From contig NAOQ01000069.1 in the NCBI GenBank assembly GCA_002751075.1, forward strand, positions 152,463 to 175,179: a stretch of DNA of 22,717 nucleotides. Reading direction: 5' to 3'. The stretch comes from Ichthyophonus hoferi (Eukaryota > Opisthokonta > Ichthyosporea > Ichthyophonida > Ichthyophonidae). Positions 1-9,706 of the stretch are shown one piece after another. The stretch's first letter is position 1. Every line of letters starts with the position of its first letter. The notes beneath the pieces are model-generated. The model was given only the letters and a program-made list of their open reading frames with translations. It searched no databases and had not been told where the DNA came from. The translations under genes were made by a program, and so were the position numbers.

Positions 1-39
1 ATAGATGTATGTATGTATGTATGTATGTATGTATGTGTG

Positions 40-83
<44 letters not shown>

Positions 84-135
84 GGTAGGTGGGTAGGTAG
101 GTAGGTAAGTATATATGTATGTATATATTTATGTA
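1..135. repeat. GTAT/TA/GTAG simple repeat
   Basis: Tetranucleotide (GTAT)n, then (TA)n at about 40-60, then GTAT and GTAG units. It lies in TELO2 intron 5. Positions 136-240 continue as less regular TA-rich DNA. I see no coding exon in 1-292. Confidence 0.95.
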
Positions 136-292
136 TATATGTAGACTAGGATGTATATAAACGAATATAAATCCCGATATAAATAAATATATATAAATAT
201 ATATATATATATAAACATGCATATATATATGAACATAGTACAAATGTATCTTTCCATCAATGGCAATATATCCCCGTCAAGCAATTCTTTAC

Positions 293-456
293 CTCATAAC
301 TGATACCACGGCGCTTATACAGTAAACCTTTAACAGAAGGCACTTATTGGTCAAGAACCTACGCACTCTTTGATTAGTTGCTATACAAGGTCCAATTAAA
401 TTGTCTAACCAATCTGCCTGCTGATTGACGCTAGACGCACCGTCTTCCGTGTAGAT
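293..456 (-). CDS. TELO2: TELO2 exon 5
   Basis: The acceptor is CTTTTGTCAG and the donor GTAAAG (292 downward). It codes for 54 residues including WLDNLIGPCIATNQRVRRFL and KVYCISAVVSVM, matching the TELO2 stretch that follows the LPDR-like helix in order. It leaves in phase 2; the next exon is left of the window. Confidence 0.78.
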
Positions 457-3400
457 CTGACAAAAGTATTGGATGATATATTTAGATAAGAGATAATAAG
501 AATAAAAAAGGGGATAGGAGAGGAAGGTAAAAAGAAAATGATAATCTAACGAAAGGTTGGGATGTAGTATTGTATATTACCAACAAATATAGATACATTA
601 TATATAGTACTTTGATAGCATATAAATAAATAATATAATATAATATAATGTAATATAATATAGTATATATAAAACCATGCACCATTCCCATATAGAACAA
701 TAGTATAATTACAAATACATATATATCTGTATATATATATATATATATCATTTCATATACATTAAAGTGCATTAAAATAAATTGGAATATTCCGTTGAAG
801 ATAAACTTATTAAAGATGGCATACCATGCCAATATTAGAAATATTTACAAACTTGTAAATATATCCATCTCTATCATATCCTAAAGACATCAGATATATA
901 TACAAATCATTTGTTACTACCAATAGCTTGCCTTTAGCAGGCAGTCCATAACAGTATCAACGGATTGGTCTGGTAAACATGATATAATCTTGGCCACCCA
1001 TATCTGAAAGAAATTATATAATATTTAGTATCCTTTAAAATGTAATAACTTATAAAAAACCTTGTTTAAATGCAGATATAATCAAAATACATACCTATAA
1101 TTGACCCGCCTCTTATATATCGTGTCTGATTAAATTTGAATATTGCTTTTAAATTTTAATATAACTTTTTATAGAATCTGCCTACCTTACATATAAAAAT
1201 AAACTGATATACGAGTTAATAGGCCCTGATTTTAATGGAATAATGCAATTGGTTATATTATAATATGATATGATATAATATAATATAATAAATTATATAG
1301 GTGTATAAATGTGCATAGAATATAATTTTAAACAATGTGACTGATTGGATGAATTATATTGAAACGATGTACCATATAGTGTGATACAGGTATATGTAAG
1401 TGTATTTACACCAATAAAATGAGTATATTTTAATAATGATGTGGTTGTTTTATTATTATACCAACAAAATATATATGATATATATATTATGCATCCACCA
1501 ATCAGTCCGAAGGCTTATAATAATATAAACTATTCCCTACTCGCATATAGTTGGGTAATGCTCCATGGGCTATGCTTTGTGGGTCTGTATACTCTATAAC
1601 CTAGCTACAAACATACATAAGATTCTATAACAGTAATACTATACTAGCCCCACCTCCCTTTCGCTCCTGCGTTTTCCACCACCACTACGGGACTTTATAA
1701 TATATAGACTACTATGCAATTATACTACTATACTATTATGCTATTCTACTACTATACAATTATACTATTTTTATTATTAAATTATTATACTACTATACTA
1801 TTATGCTATGCTACTACTATACAGTTAGACTACTATACTATTATACTATTATACTACTATACTTACTATACTGCTATACGGTTATATTATGCTACTATAC
1901 TACTATGCTATTATCCTACTATTGTATTATGATAGAAAAACAAGTTAGTCCCCTAATACCAACCGTCAGTTATAGAGAGTTATGATTGGCCACCTCAACC
2001 CCATCTATCCCATTTACCAAGTAAATTCAGTATATAAGTTTTAAATTAAAAATCAAAAATAGAGAATAGAAAAAGAAGGAATTTTACTGGCTACTTACCT
2101 TATCAGTATCTGATCTTTTTGTTACCGCCAATCGTGTTTGTCGCATACATTCCTTGCCGTATCCCCCTAAACTTAGTCGACCAATCACTGCCCCTGCCAC
2201 TATAACCCCTCCCTGTCCTCCACTTTTCGTAACTTCACCTAATCTTAATACAACCTGCACCACCCGCGGTACGTAATTTTCAGCTCTAAATTGGGTGCAA
2301 TGGGGGGATTCTATATCTACCAAGACCTTCGCTAGTCTATCAGGTAGACTGACCAACACTCCAATCATTTGCTGTGTAGGGGAGTCTATAATCATTTGAA
2401 TTTTCTGGCCAGAATTACCATAAGAGAGCTTAGAGGCTAAATGGGACAACATCTGCTCAAGATTATTGCCGTATATAAACCAATCCAAAAGGGCAATAAT
2501 AATTTTGGTTTCTCCTATTGGTGTAGACTTTACACTCGTAGTGAATGCTAAAAACACATCTGAAGCTATAAGGGTAGGGAGGGGAAATTAATTAATTAAT
2601 TAATTAGGTAGTGATAAGTTACCAATCCAAACCCATTAATTGGCATTGGATATTAAGCTAAAAGAATGATTGGCTATTAAGGCAATTTAAAATAAGTTGA
2701 AAGCAACGCCACAGGGTAATGAATGACATAAAAGAAATACATACAATTGTTTTCCATTGGCTATCTATAAAAATATATAAGTCATGGTATCCAATTAATA
2801 CGTGTACATATAGATGTATCTATATAGCCATATATAGCTAATACAATACAGGTATGGATATATCCTATGACCCCTATATATAGATGAGATTAGCCATATA
2901 GAGGCATAGTCAAAGATGTTATATACGTATAGTGAAATCCGTGGAATACATAGTAGTATAATATAGTTAATAATATATAATACAGTATAGCTAATACTAT
3001 ATGGTGTAATATAAATAATAATGTGTAGTACAGTAGAGTTAATAGCATATAGTGTAGTATAGTTGAAATTATATGGCATTATATAGGTAATATTATATAG
3101 TATAATGTAGATAATAATATCCAGTGTAATACAGTTAATATTAAAGTGTCTATAAGTAACTATAACACAGAACATGTTAGTACTATTATTACAAAGTATT
3201 AATATACCTATATATATATATATGTTGTATATACCTCGTACTTAAAGAATATATTTTCAATTTCTACGCATAGAAGTATATATTAGTATATGTAAATGTA
3301 TAATATAAGGTACATGTGGGTTCTAGGTTAATAACAGCATTATATGCTGTATAATAGCATAGTATTAAATTTACAATTAAACCCTTTTTATATTGTTTTT

Positions 3401-4000
3401 AAGTGTAATACTATAATATATATATTAGATACAAACGCATACACATCAAAAAAAATGCAAATGCACTATTATAATATTAATATCTACCCCATATATATAA
3501 ATAAATAACCATACACATACAAGTATATACACATTAGAAATTATTTCCAAGTGTAATACTATGTTATTGTTATATATATACCTAATTTGGAAGGCAAACT
3601 TTCCATAACAGTTTTAAATAGCTCTCTCCATTGGTCATCCTGTAGATTGGCATCCAGGCGAACACTAATCATAATAAGTTTATGAAGAAATTGAACATAC
3701 CTAACTACCCCATATTGTAGGTCCTTGGATTCTATAGGATATAAATCATGCGGTTAGAACTATATATGGATATATGGTGGGATCTAATAGGTAGATAATA
3801 TATATGCTATGCTATGTAACATAAGACAGTGCATACCTCTTCTATTGCATATAGTAGATAACATATTACATATATACAATATACAAAGCACATGCATAAA
3901 CAAATTAAAAACATTTGCGTATATATATAATATGTAGAATGGTCTGGATTAAACCCCCAAAAAAATATATCAAATACGTATATGTATGCATATATGTATG

Positions 4001-4034
<34 letters not shown>

Positions 4035-4452
4035 TGTGTGTGAATATGTATGCATGTATGCATGTATGTATGTGTATATGTATGTGCATGTATGCATGTG
4101 TGTATGTGTATATGTATGTGCATGTATGCATGTATGTATGTGTATATGTATGTTTGTATGCATTCATGAATTTATGTATGCATGTATATGTATGTGTATA
4201 TATGAGTATGTAAAAATGTGTGTGTGCATTTATATATACATGTAAGCATGAATGTATACACGTGTATATAAGAATGCCTGTATGTACGTATGGACATATG
4301 CCTGTAAGTACGTACATACATAGACACGTCCAAGAACTATATTTACCTATAATTGTGTTAACAGCTCTAACCACATCTTCTCTATTATTAGCTATCTCCA
4401 GAAGTTCCCCTGCATGTTTTAACAACTGATCGGGCTGACTCATAGTAGTCAT
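293..4452 (-). CDS. TELO2: TELO2/Tel2 orthologue, 5' part, five exons, runs off left edge
   Basis: Tel2 is the HEAT-repeat protein of the TTT (TELO2-TTI1-TTI2) complex, which works with HSP90 to fold and stabilise PIKK kinases such as mTOR, ATM, ATR and SMG1. The exons read on the minus strand are 4452-4347, 3731-3582, 2565-2099, 1003-932 (or to 921) and 456-293, giving about 319 residues. The ATG at 4452 has G at -3. Segments I recognise by memory of the family: DQWRELFKTVMESLPSKL (about residues 68-85), LVSLPDRLAKVL then ENYVPRVVQVVLRLGE (about 156-195), IWVAKIISCLPDQSVDTVM (242-260) and WLDNLIGPCIATNQRVRRFL (281-300), corresponding in order to the helical N-terminal half of human TELO2. 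Animal TELO2 is roughly 800 residues, so more than half of the protein lies left of the window. Most of the span is intron. Family assignment is by eye, not by search. Confidence 0.85.
457..931 (-). other. TELO2 intron 4
   Basis: This intron is about 475 nt and AT-rich, with an ATAAT pentamer run at about 630-668 and a (TA)n run at 726-748. Open reading in it is low-complexity Tyr/Ile/Leu and is not credible coding. Confidence 0.6.
932..1003 (-). CDS. TELO2: TELO2 exon 4
   Basis: The acceptor CTTTCAG gives IWVAKIISCLPDQSVDTVM in the phase left by exon 3. The 3' end is uncertain. A GC donor (CTAAAG|GCAAGC, exon end 932) leaves phase 0 and joins exon 5 cleanly at its best acceptor. A GT donor (TATTG|GTAGTA, exon end 921) would create a stop at that acceptor and would need a weaker acceptor inside exon 5 (TCTAG at about 436). 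I prefer the GC-AG reading. Confidence 0.75.
1004..2098 (-). other. TELO2 intron 3 with AT and TAC/TAT repeats
   Basis: The intron is 1,095 nt. It holds a TAATATGATA-type run at about 1252-1292 and a long triplet tract of mixed TAC, TAT and CTA units at 1708-1932. Three CCAATCA heptamers (either orientation) lie at 1342, 1498 and 1983. No coding exon was recognised. Confidence 0.65.
1708..1932. repeat. Degenerate TAC/TAT triplet repeat
   Basis: About 225 bp of interrupted ACT/TAT triplets with pentamer-like steps. Frames through it give Tyr-Thr-Ile-Leu strings that are repeat artefacts. Confidence 0.85.
2099..2565 (-). CDS. TELO2: TELO2 exon 3
   Basis: The largest exon here (467 nt), acceptor CCTTATAG, donor GTAAGT, leaving in phase 0. 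It contains LVSLPDRLAKVL and the following hydrophobic helices that best match the family, then a glycine-rich turn (KSGGQGG) and a stretch ending TKRSDTDK. GC content is clearly higher than in the flanking introns. Confidence 0.88.
2566..3581 (-). other. TELO2 intron 2 with degenerate minisatellite
   Basis: A 1,016-nt intron. Positions about 2940-3150 consist of diverged units resembling ATAGTGTAATATAGTTAATA, roughly 25-40 bp each, similar in flavour to the 37-bp minisatellite at 19.9 kb. The rest is AT-rich with no recognisable element. Confidence 0.6.
2588..2607. repeat. (TTAA)n run
   Basis: Five TTAA units in TELO2 intron 2, about 20 nt upstream of the exon 3 acceptor when read on the minus strand. 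Confidence 0.8.
3582..3731 (-). CDS. TELO2: TELO2 exon 2
   Basis: The acceptor is ATCCTATAG and the donor GTATAT. It carries about residues 37-85 (SKDLQYGVVRYVQFLHKL through DQWRELFKTVMESLPSKL). Phase 1 enters and phase 1 leaves; both joins are in frame. Helical, leucine-rich, consistent with HEAT-type repeats. Confidence 0.82.
3980..4320. repeat. Tetranucleotide GTAT/GCAT tract
   Basis: About 340 bp of (GTAT)n decaying rightward into GCATGTATGT and then mixed GTATA/GTACGT units, in TELO2 intron 1 (3732-4346). Open frames across it on both strands are pure Tyr-Thr-His-Ile or Cys-Met-Tyr-Val strings and are not genes. Confidence 0.95.
4347..4452 (-). CDS. TELO2: TELO2 exon 1
   Basis: It starts at ATG 4452 (reading MTTMSQPDQLLKHAGELLEI) and ends in phase 1 before the donor GTAAAT (4346 downward). 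A second in-frame ATG at 4443 gives MSQPDQ and could also serve as the start. The single G carried over pairs with AA of exon 2 to make Glu36. Confidence 0.82.
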
Positions 4453-4496
4453 GACAACGCTTACGATGAATAATACAGTTTATAAGAACTGTATAG

Positions 4497-4616
4497 CACT
4501 ATTATTACTACTATTCCTAATACTATTGCTATTACTGTTATTATTACTATTATTATTATTATTACTATTACTATTACTGCTACTATTACTATTACTATTT
4601 CTATTATTATTATTAC
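4497..4616. repeat. (TTA/CTA) triplet tract upstream of TELO2
   Basis: About 120 bp of TTA, CTA and a few GCT triplets, some 45 nt upstream of the TELO2 start and so in its promoter or 5' UTR. It reads as poly-Leu on one strand and poly-Asn/Ser on the other, which is a repeat artefact. Confidence 0.92.
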
Positions 4617-6199
4617 CTAAATATATAATATAATAAAATATAATATAATATAAGGTATAATCGTTGTGCAACCCTATAACCCCAGTAGACTATGCTTCCC
4701 ATGTCATTAGCCTAATTATATTTGAAGCGTAATGATTTGCTAAGCTAGTTTTATTTCGTAATCTTAATCTGCATAACTTGGTAATGGGAACTAAATTCGA
4801 GTAATAATACTTTATATGCATACCATAACGTATATTTATAAGTGTACTATATAACAATTAGCATTATTATGTTAAATAGCATTCTATGTCATGCCCAATA
4901 AATTATACGTGCTAATTTTTAATTAAAAGTTTTAATTAACGAACATTTAGTAAACCTCTGACTGGTTTATTTTGGTCGCATTTTAGTTGGTCACATATGT
5001 AAGGTTATTACCCCTATAACGTTAAAATAACCCTAGATCTCATAGCAATCTATGATCAGCCTGTAATTATATTGATTAATCGCAGATTAATCATCATCCT
5101 CAGGCCTTCTCATTGTATTCTAATTGGCATTAAGGTCACAACATGAATGAGGAGTAGCACCAAGCCGGTGGTCCTGTCTTTTCATATGATATTCTTAACT
5201 TTTACACACAATATATAGATATATAGACTAGTGACTTTGTTGTCATAATAGGCTAGGATATGCACATGCTGCGTGTATTTTGGAAATATTAAGTGTACAG
5301 AATATGAGTAATTTAGAAGCATCGCACGACTTAGAGTATGGGTCGAGTTACTTAGTAGTAATGATATTCACGCAAAATCATTTACTTTAGCGGTGTGATA
5401 CTTACTACTATGTATTTTTATCGCAATTAAAACTTGATCACTTACACCACTTATATGTAGACATTCATAATGATTATTAGATATTTTTATAGCAATTAAA
5501 ACTTGATCACTTACACCACTTATATACAGACATTCATAATGATTTGTCTGCAGTATATATTAGGCATTTCATTTTAATGCATGTGAACAATAATAGATAC
5601 TAGAAAACCAATCTAGTTTTAAGTTAAGTAAAAGAATATAATAGGAGGTGCTAAAATTATGCATAGGAAGATCTTCTTAAAATGTAGAAATAAACTTGAA
5701 GTCCAATACTTTATTAGCTTAGTTGTTAATATTATTAATTGACTGCAGGTCAGTCACTTCGCCCGAAACTGTATCACCAAACATCTGCTCTGTATAAAGG
5801 ACCGGAAATTATACACGCAAATCAATGTTGTTCAAACATGTAGTAAAAATATTTATTTTATTCTGAGATGTTAGATCTAAAGCGTTCATTGTACTTTGAT
5901 TATTTCTCGTTCTTGTTCATTACTATGTAAAAAAGACATTTCTTCCTAAATAAGTTTGATGGAAAAATCTTTCTGAATGATTTATGTTCTTATTGGTTTG
6001 GGGCTTGCCGCAAAGTCTATAATTTATCAAATTCATATAGAAACAACCCCACGTTAAAAAAACACAACCAAATAGATACTATAGTTATCGATCAAGTAGT
6101 AATTAAATTGATCAGTTTTTGATTCGATGAAACTTATCATGTGATAGACGTATGATACGATAGAGAAATTACACAGAATTGGCTTTTGAGCCAAAGAAG
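4617..6199. other. Intergenic region between TELO2 and the unknown locus
   Basis: AT-rich, without a credible ORF, tRNA or rRNA. It must hold the TELO2 promoter, but I see no clear TATA box for it. A TATAAAGG lies at 5793-5800 on the plus strand. The only structured element is the 69-bp duplication at 5413-5544. Confidence 0.6.
5413..5544. repeat. 69-bp tandem duplication
   Basis: Two near-identical copies of about 63 nt, 5413-5475 and 5482-5544, start 69 bp apart. Both contain GCAATTAAAACTTGATCA followed by CTTACACCACTTATAT and ACATTCATAATGATT; differences are few (for example TCGC versus TAGC, GTAG versus ACAG). Confidence 0.93.
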
Positions 6200-6207
6200 T
6201 ATAAATA
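6200..6207 (+). promoter_or_regulatory. TATA-like box
   Basis: TATAAATA on the plus strand, followed about 20 nt later by a GC-richer patch (GAACGGCCGAGTC). It lies upstream of the coding-like stretches at 6359-7187 and is the best promoter candidate for them. No experiment is implied. Confidence 0.35.
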
Positions 6208-6358
6208 CAAGCATAGAGAACGGCCGAGTCATACTACTGGTCAGTCATATAAAACTATTATTATTATTAATAATAATTAGAAGGCCAATTAAATAAACCT
6301 GGTGTCGCTTCTCCAAATATTAACGATACCGTAACCGTTTATTTACAACTACAACTAA

Positions 6359-6592
6359 ATCCTAGTTAGTTATCACATATACAACACAACAGCTAGTAGA
6401 AAATTAAAGGTTTCTGTATCTCTTGACCAACTACGTGAGCTTGAACAAGAATCATCGAAAGTTTTAGTTTGTAGGTTACCAGACGACAGTTTCCAAATAG
6501 AACTCAGTATCCCCAATATTAGTCCTATTTCTAATTTAAGGTATGGCCACACTCCAAACTTTAAGTTTTTCCCAAGACGACGTACGTCCTAA
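6359..6592 (+). other. Coding-like open stretch without ATG, unrecognised
   Basis: A 78-codon open frame with no Met start. From about 6393 it reads like real protein (KLKVSVSLDQLRELEQESSK, then VLVCRLPDDSFQIELSI). It overlaps the start of the ORF at 6543 in another frame. An acceptor-like AACAG ends at 6391 and a donor-like AAG|GTATGG starts at 6541, so it could be an exon, or it could belong to a broken gene. The family is not recognised. Confidence 0.35.
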
Positions 6593-6905
6593 TTGCGGAT
6601 TAGTAATAACTCCCATCACCCGTGCCCAGTTTGTAAGAAAAAACAAGAAAGTTAAATTTTCACTTCCAACCAACTCCAAAGATTCTACCGCAGCTAACAA
6701 TAATCTGGCCAACGAAACTCCTCTCTTGCCAGCTTTTGATCTTGACTCCTTTTCAAATGATTCTTCTAGCTCAACAAGGTCAGAGGAACAATTTTCTTTT
6801 GACCAAGATTACGACAGATTCAAAGTTATATCCAGTAAATGCAGTGTTACAATCTTAAAAATTCTAAACGAAGAAATCTCTACATTTTGCCACGAAGATT
6901 TTTAG
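6543..6905 (+). CDS. Unrecognised 120-residue protein
   Basis: An uninterrupted ATG-to-TAG frame of 120 codons, GC-richer than its surroundings and with normal amino-acid diversity, so probably coding or once coding. Seen in the protein: a basic patch RKNKKVKF (residues 32-39), which includes a KVKF sequence of the RVxF type used to dock protein phosphatase 1; an Asn/Ser/Thr-rich linker (43-60); an acidic Ser-rich segment (66-92, with DLDSFSND and EEQFSFDQDYD); and a hydrophobic end ILKILNEEI. No signal peptide, membrane segment or catalytic motif is visible. Coding-like stretches in other frames flank it on both sides, so it may be one exon, or a fragment of a decayed gene, rather than a complete protein. 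Function unknown. Confidence 0.5.
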   Translation: MATLQTLSFSQDDVRPNCGLVITPITRAQFVRKNKKVKFSLPTNSKDSTAANNNLANETPLLPAFDLDSFSNDSSSSTRSEEQFSFDQDYDRFKVISSKCSVTILKILNEEISTFCHEDF

Positions 6906-6950
6906 AACCATAGCAAAATTAAAAAAATATGAACAGTTTGAAAATAAAAA

Positions 6951-7187
6951 ATGAAAACAAAAAATGATTTTGGGGTAATAGAACATATGAAATATCTATC
7001 TCAATTTGAGAACATTGTTTCAAGCTTTTCAGTAATAGGTCAAACTATTTTACCAGAGGTGAAATACAGAAATAAAAAGTGTAAGGTCTTTGAGAAAGAA
7101 TCATTGGATAATACTACAATCATTTTTATGTTTTGTTTGGTGCTTATTGGAAAAAATGAAAAGAATGAAAAGCTTGTAGTAAAATAA
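6951..7187 (+). other. Coding-like open stretch of 78 codons, unrecognised
   Basis: ATG-to-TAA frame rich in Lys, Glu, Asn and Phe (for example IEHMKYLSQFENIV, then a hydrophobic TTIIFMFCLVLIG). It follows the 6543-6905 ORF by 45 nt on the same strand. It may be the continuation of the same locus after an intron, a decayed part, or chance; the AT content makes chance plausible. Confidence 0.25.
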
Positions 7188-8077
7188 TAAACAGATGTGG
7201 AAGGTAACATTAAGACAGATAAGTAAAAAATAAAGGATGTAATATTATAATACAACTTCTTTACTATGTGAGCATCCAATTCATAAATTAGTAGCCTGGC
7301 TGAATTTAGGCTATAGTATCTGACACCTTTGCAATTCAGCATTGCACAAGCAGAGGACTGCAATATTTATTATTGGTAGGTAATTTATTGAGCCAGGACA
7401 TAGCCCTCATCATAATACCATAAATTAACCTAGTACTTAATCTAACATGCTGCTAGTCATGAAAACTAGGCCCTAACCAATGTATGGCGAATAACTGTAC
7501 ACGCACATTAATGATGAGGTTAAAGAATTTCTTGTATACACGATGAAATTGGAGGTTGGGTAGGGTCAGTAGATTTGCTATGGAAACCCATTTTTTAATA
7601 TAAAAACAATTACAATTGTCTTCAAATATTCGGCCATGCTATATCCTCTTAAATATGTAATTACGCAAAATAGTTATTATAACAAAAATTATTATTCCCA
7701 TAATAGTCATTTATCTCTCGTACAATAAAATCAACAACGTTGTTGGTACACAAATAGAAAGAAAATTTTATATTTACTTTAGCTCCCAGAATATGCCCCA
7801 AATTATGCTGCAATAAATTGCCCTTAATTTTTACAATCTACATCAATTCGTATATGGAAATTTTACAACAACTTTGCTAATGATATATCATATATCTAAC
7901 ATGTTAACAACCTCGTTTTTAATCAACATAACAAGTTGTCAGCATCAATTGTCTAGAGAATAATGCTACGTATGCTATATATATAAACAAATTGAGCTAT
8001 TCTTTTTCTTTTAAAAGATTATATATAAAATCTCTTGAAAACGACGTAAACTCTTTCAATTTATTTATTATCCTTTT

Positions 8078-8218
8078 AATCGGGAAAATTATATTAATTT
8101 TGATCGGGAAAAATACAATTTTGATCGGCAGATAATAATTCGGATCGGGAAAATTATCCTATTGGTCGACATATTATAGTTCGGATCGGATCTTCAGACT
8201 TATCATTTGGATCGAAAC
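8078..8218. repeat. Array of GATCGG-like motifs at 20-26 bp spacing
   Basis: Seven motifs related to GGATCGGGAAAATTAT have their ATCG cores (one is GTCG) at 8079, 8103, 8124, 8144, 8165, 8185 and 8211: steps of 24, 21, 20, 21, 20 and 26 bp. Flanks TTTTGATCGGGAAAA and TTCGGATCGG recur. It is either a decayed short tandem repeat or a helically phased set of protein-binding sites. Confidence 0.65.
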
Positions 8219-9299
8219 CCCTATATATTCTTTCAATATTTGCTCATCCTAGATTAAATGTGACAGACTCCTTCGTCGAGTAAGATACTCTGACCAGGCA
8301 AGATATTTAGTTAAAAGAAAAATATAAGAATCTGTGGGAGTTCTGTTAACTAGTGCATACTAGCATTAATAATAGCTAATTGGTTTGATCAAAGATCGGC
8401 CGAACTATATATATGTTCATTCACAGTTAACAATGTTGCAACAAAAAACAATATATAAACTTAAGACTGCAAAAAATATTTAATAAAAAATGATACAGTA
8501 TTATAAGGAATGACTCGGTTATATGCAATTAATAATTATAATTATGAGTCGATTGCCAATAGAATGCGATCTAATGATAGATCAGCCAATCCTTTCTCTT
8601 ATTTGCACGTTTTATCTTCTAAAAGAATATTGATTTAATTATCCTTCTTTGTGATTGTGTTATTATAACAGTATGATACGATAGGCGTCTCTTGGCCCAT
8701 CCATGTATTGAATTAATATTAGCATTCAACAACATAACACGGAATTTCAAAGTTAAATAAAATGTACACAAATGAGAGAAACACCTGTGAAATCAGGAAA
8801 ATATGTAATAATACATGGCAAAAACTAGTAGTCACTGGTTCTTCTAATGACATGACATTAACTTGGTATTTTTAAACATCCTGAGCCCAAAAGTAAATTT
8901 TGACCGAAACGCCATGCATCCGATTGAGATTGAACCTTCTTCATAATTCCTCGCTAAATTTTATAAACCAATGAAATAAGAGATATTATTTTAAAAATAG
9001 ACGTAAGCAGACTATTGGTAGATTAAGAAACATTTCTTATGTTCTTACGTAATAATGCATATTGTAACCACTTAAAAAATAGAACCAAATGTGTAGAATA
9101 AGTGCAAATCTAATTATATATTGAGTAACAGTATATCATATTTAACAAGCACAAGTTTTGGTGACTCCAAAATATCCATTTCAATATCCTAAAAACGTAA
9201 ACAGACATCTTAATAAAACAAACATTACTAAAATATCTCACATAATTATATATATATTTTTTTAAAAAAAAACAGCAAACAAAATTCTCCTATACCATC

Positions 9300-9319
9300 G
9301 CAATCTCGTGCAAGATTGC
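9300..9319. promoter_or_regulatory. GCAATC hairpin and motif cluster
   Basis: GCAATCT and AGATTGC form a 7-bp inverted repeat around a 6-nt centre. GCAATC recurs at about 9318 and 9369, all 330-410 nt upstream of the cyclin start. A possible cis element; by inference only. Confidence 0.25.
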
Positions 9320-9706
9320 AATCACGCTCTCAATAAAGATCGCATCATCTATTGGCTATATATCAAACTGCAATCGTACTATCGCGCCGCCTATGCATGA
9401 CACTAGTTTTACACTCCCCACTCAATTAAATTGTGCCTTTAGCGCATTTCATTTGGTTCTGTACTGTCTTGTCTTTATTACCTGTACTTTTCATCGATTG
9501 AGAAGTGAGGCCTAAGGCAAAAGGAGATTTGCCATCCCTTCTTCTTTCAATTTGGGAGTTTTGGTAACCAATTTCATCCATTTATTCACTCATTTAGTTC
9601 GGGTTAGTTCCGATATAATACAAGTGACAGTACCATCTTTGTGTTAGTGTTATATATCATTAGCCTAGAACTAAATTGTACTTGAGTGTTCATAACATAC
9701 ATCACA

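Larger units (their letters stand above)
7190..9640. other. Gene-poor intergenic region upstream of the cyclin
   Basis: About 2.4 kb, AT-rich and low in simple repeats compared with the introns. I see no credible ORF, RNA gene or transposon end. Noted contents: a GATCGG-like motif array at 8078-8218, a second GATCGGCC at 8394, and a small GCAATC palindrome and motif cluster at 9300-9375 nearest the cyclin. Confidence 0.6.

Noticed and set aside
3807-4245. Long open frames on both strands rich in Tyr, Thr, His, Met and Cys
   Set aside because: They are translations of the GTAT/GCAT tetranucleotide tract inside TELO2 intron 1.
4451-4671. Poly-Leu (plus) and poly-Asn/Ser (minus) open frames
   Set aside because: Produced by the TTA/CTA triplet repeat upstream of TELO2.
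6180-7187. Possible LTR-type element (TATA-like box, AATAAA at about 6291, TGG just after, coding-like stretches downstream)
   Set aside because: No second terminal copy was seen in the window, no recognisable polymerase, protease or integrase segment, and the TGG-start patch matches no primer site I can name.
7040-7363. Minus-strand open frame of about 107 codons
   Set aside because: It lies mostly antisense to the 6951-7187 stretch in AT-rich DNA, with no recognisable family and no splice or promoter support.
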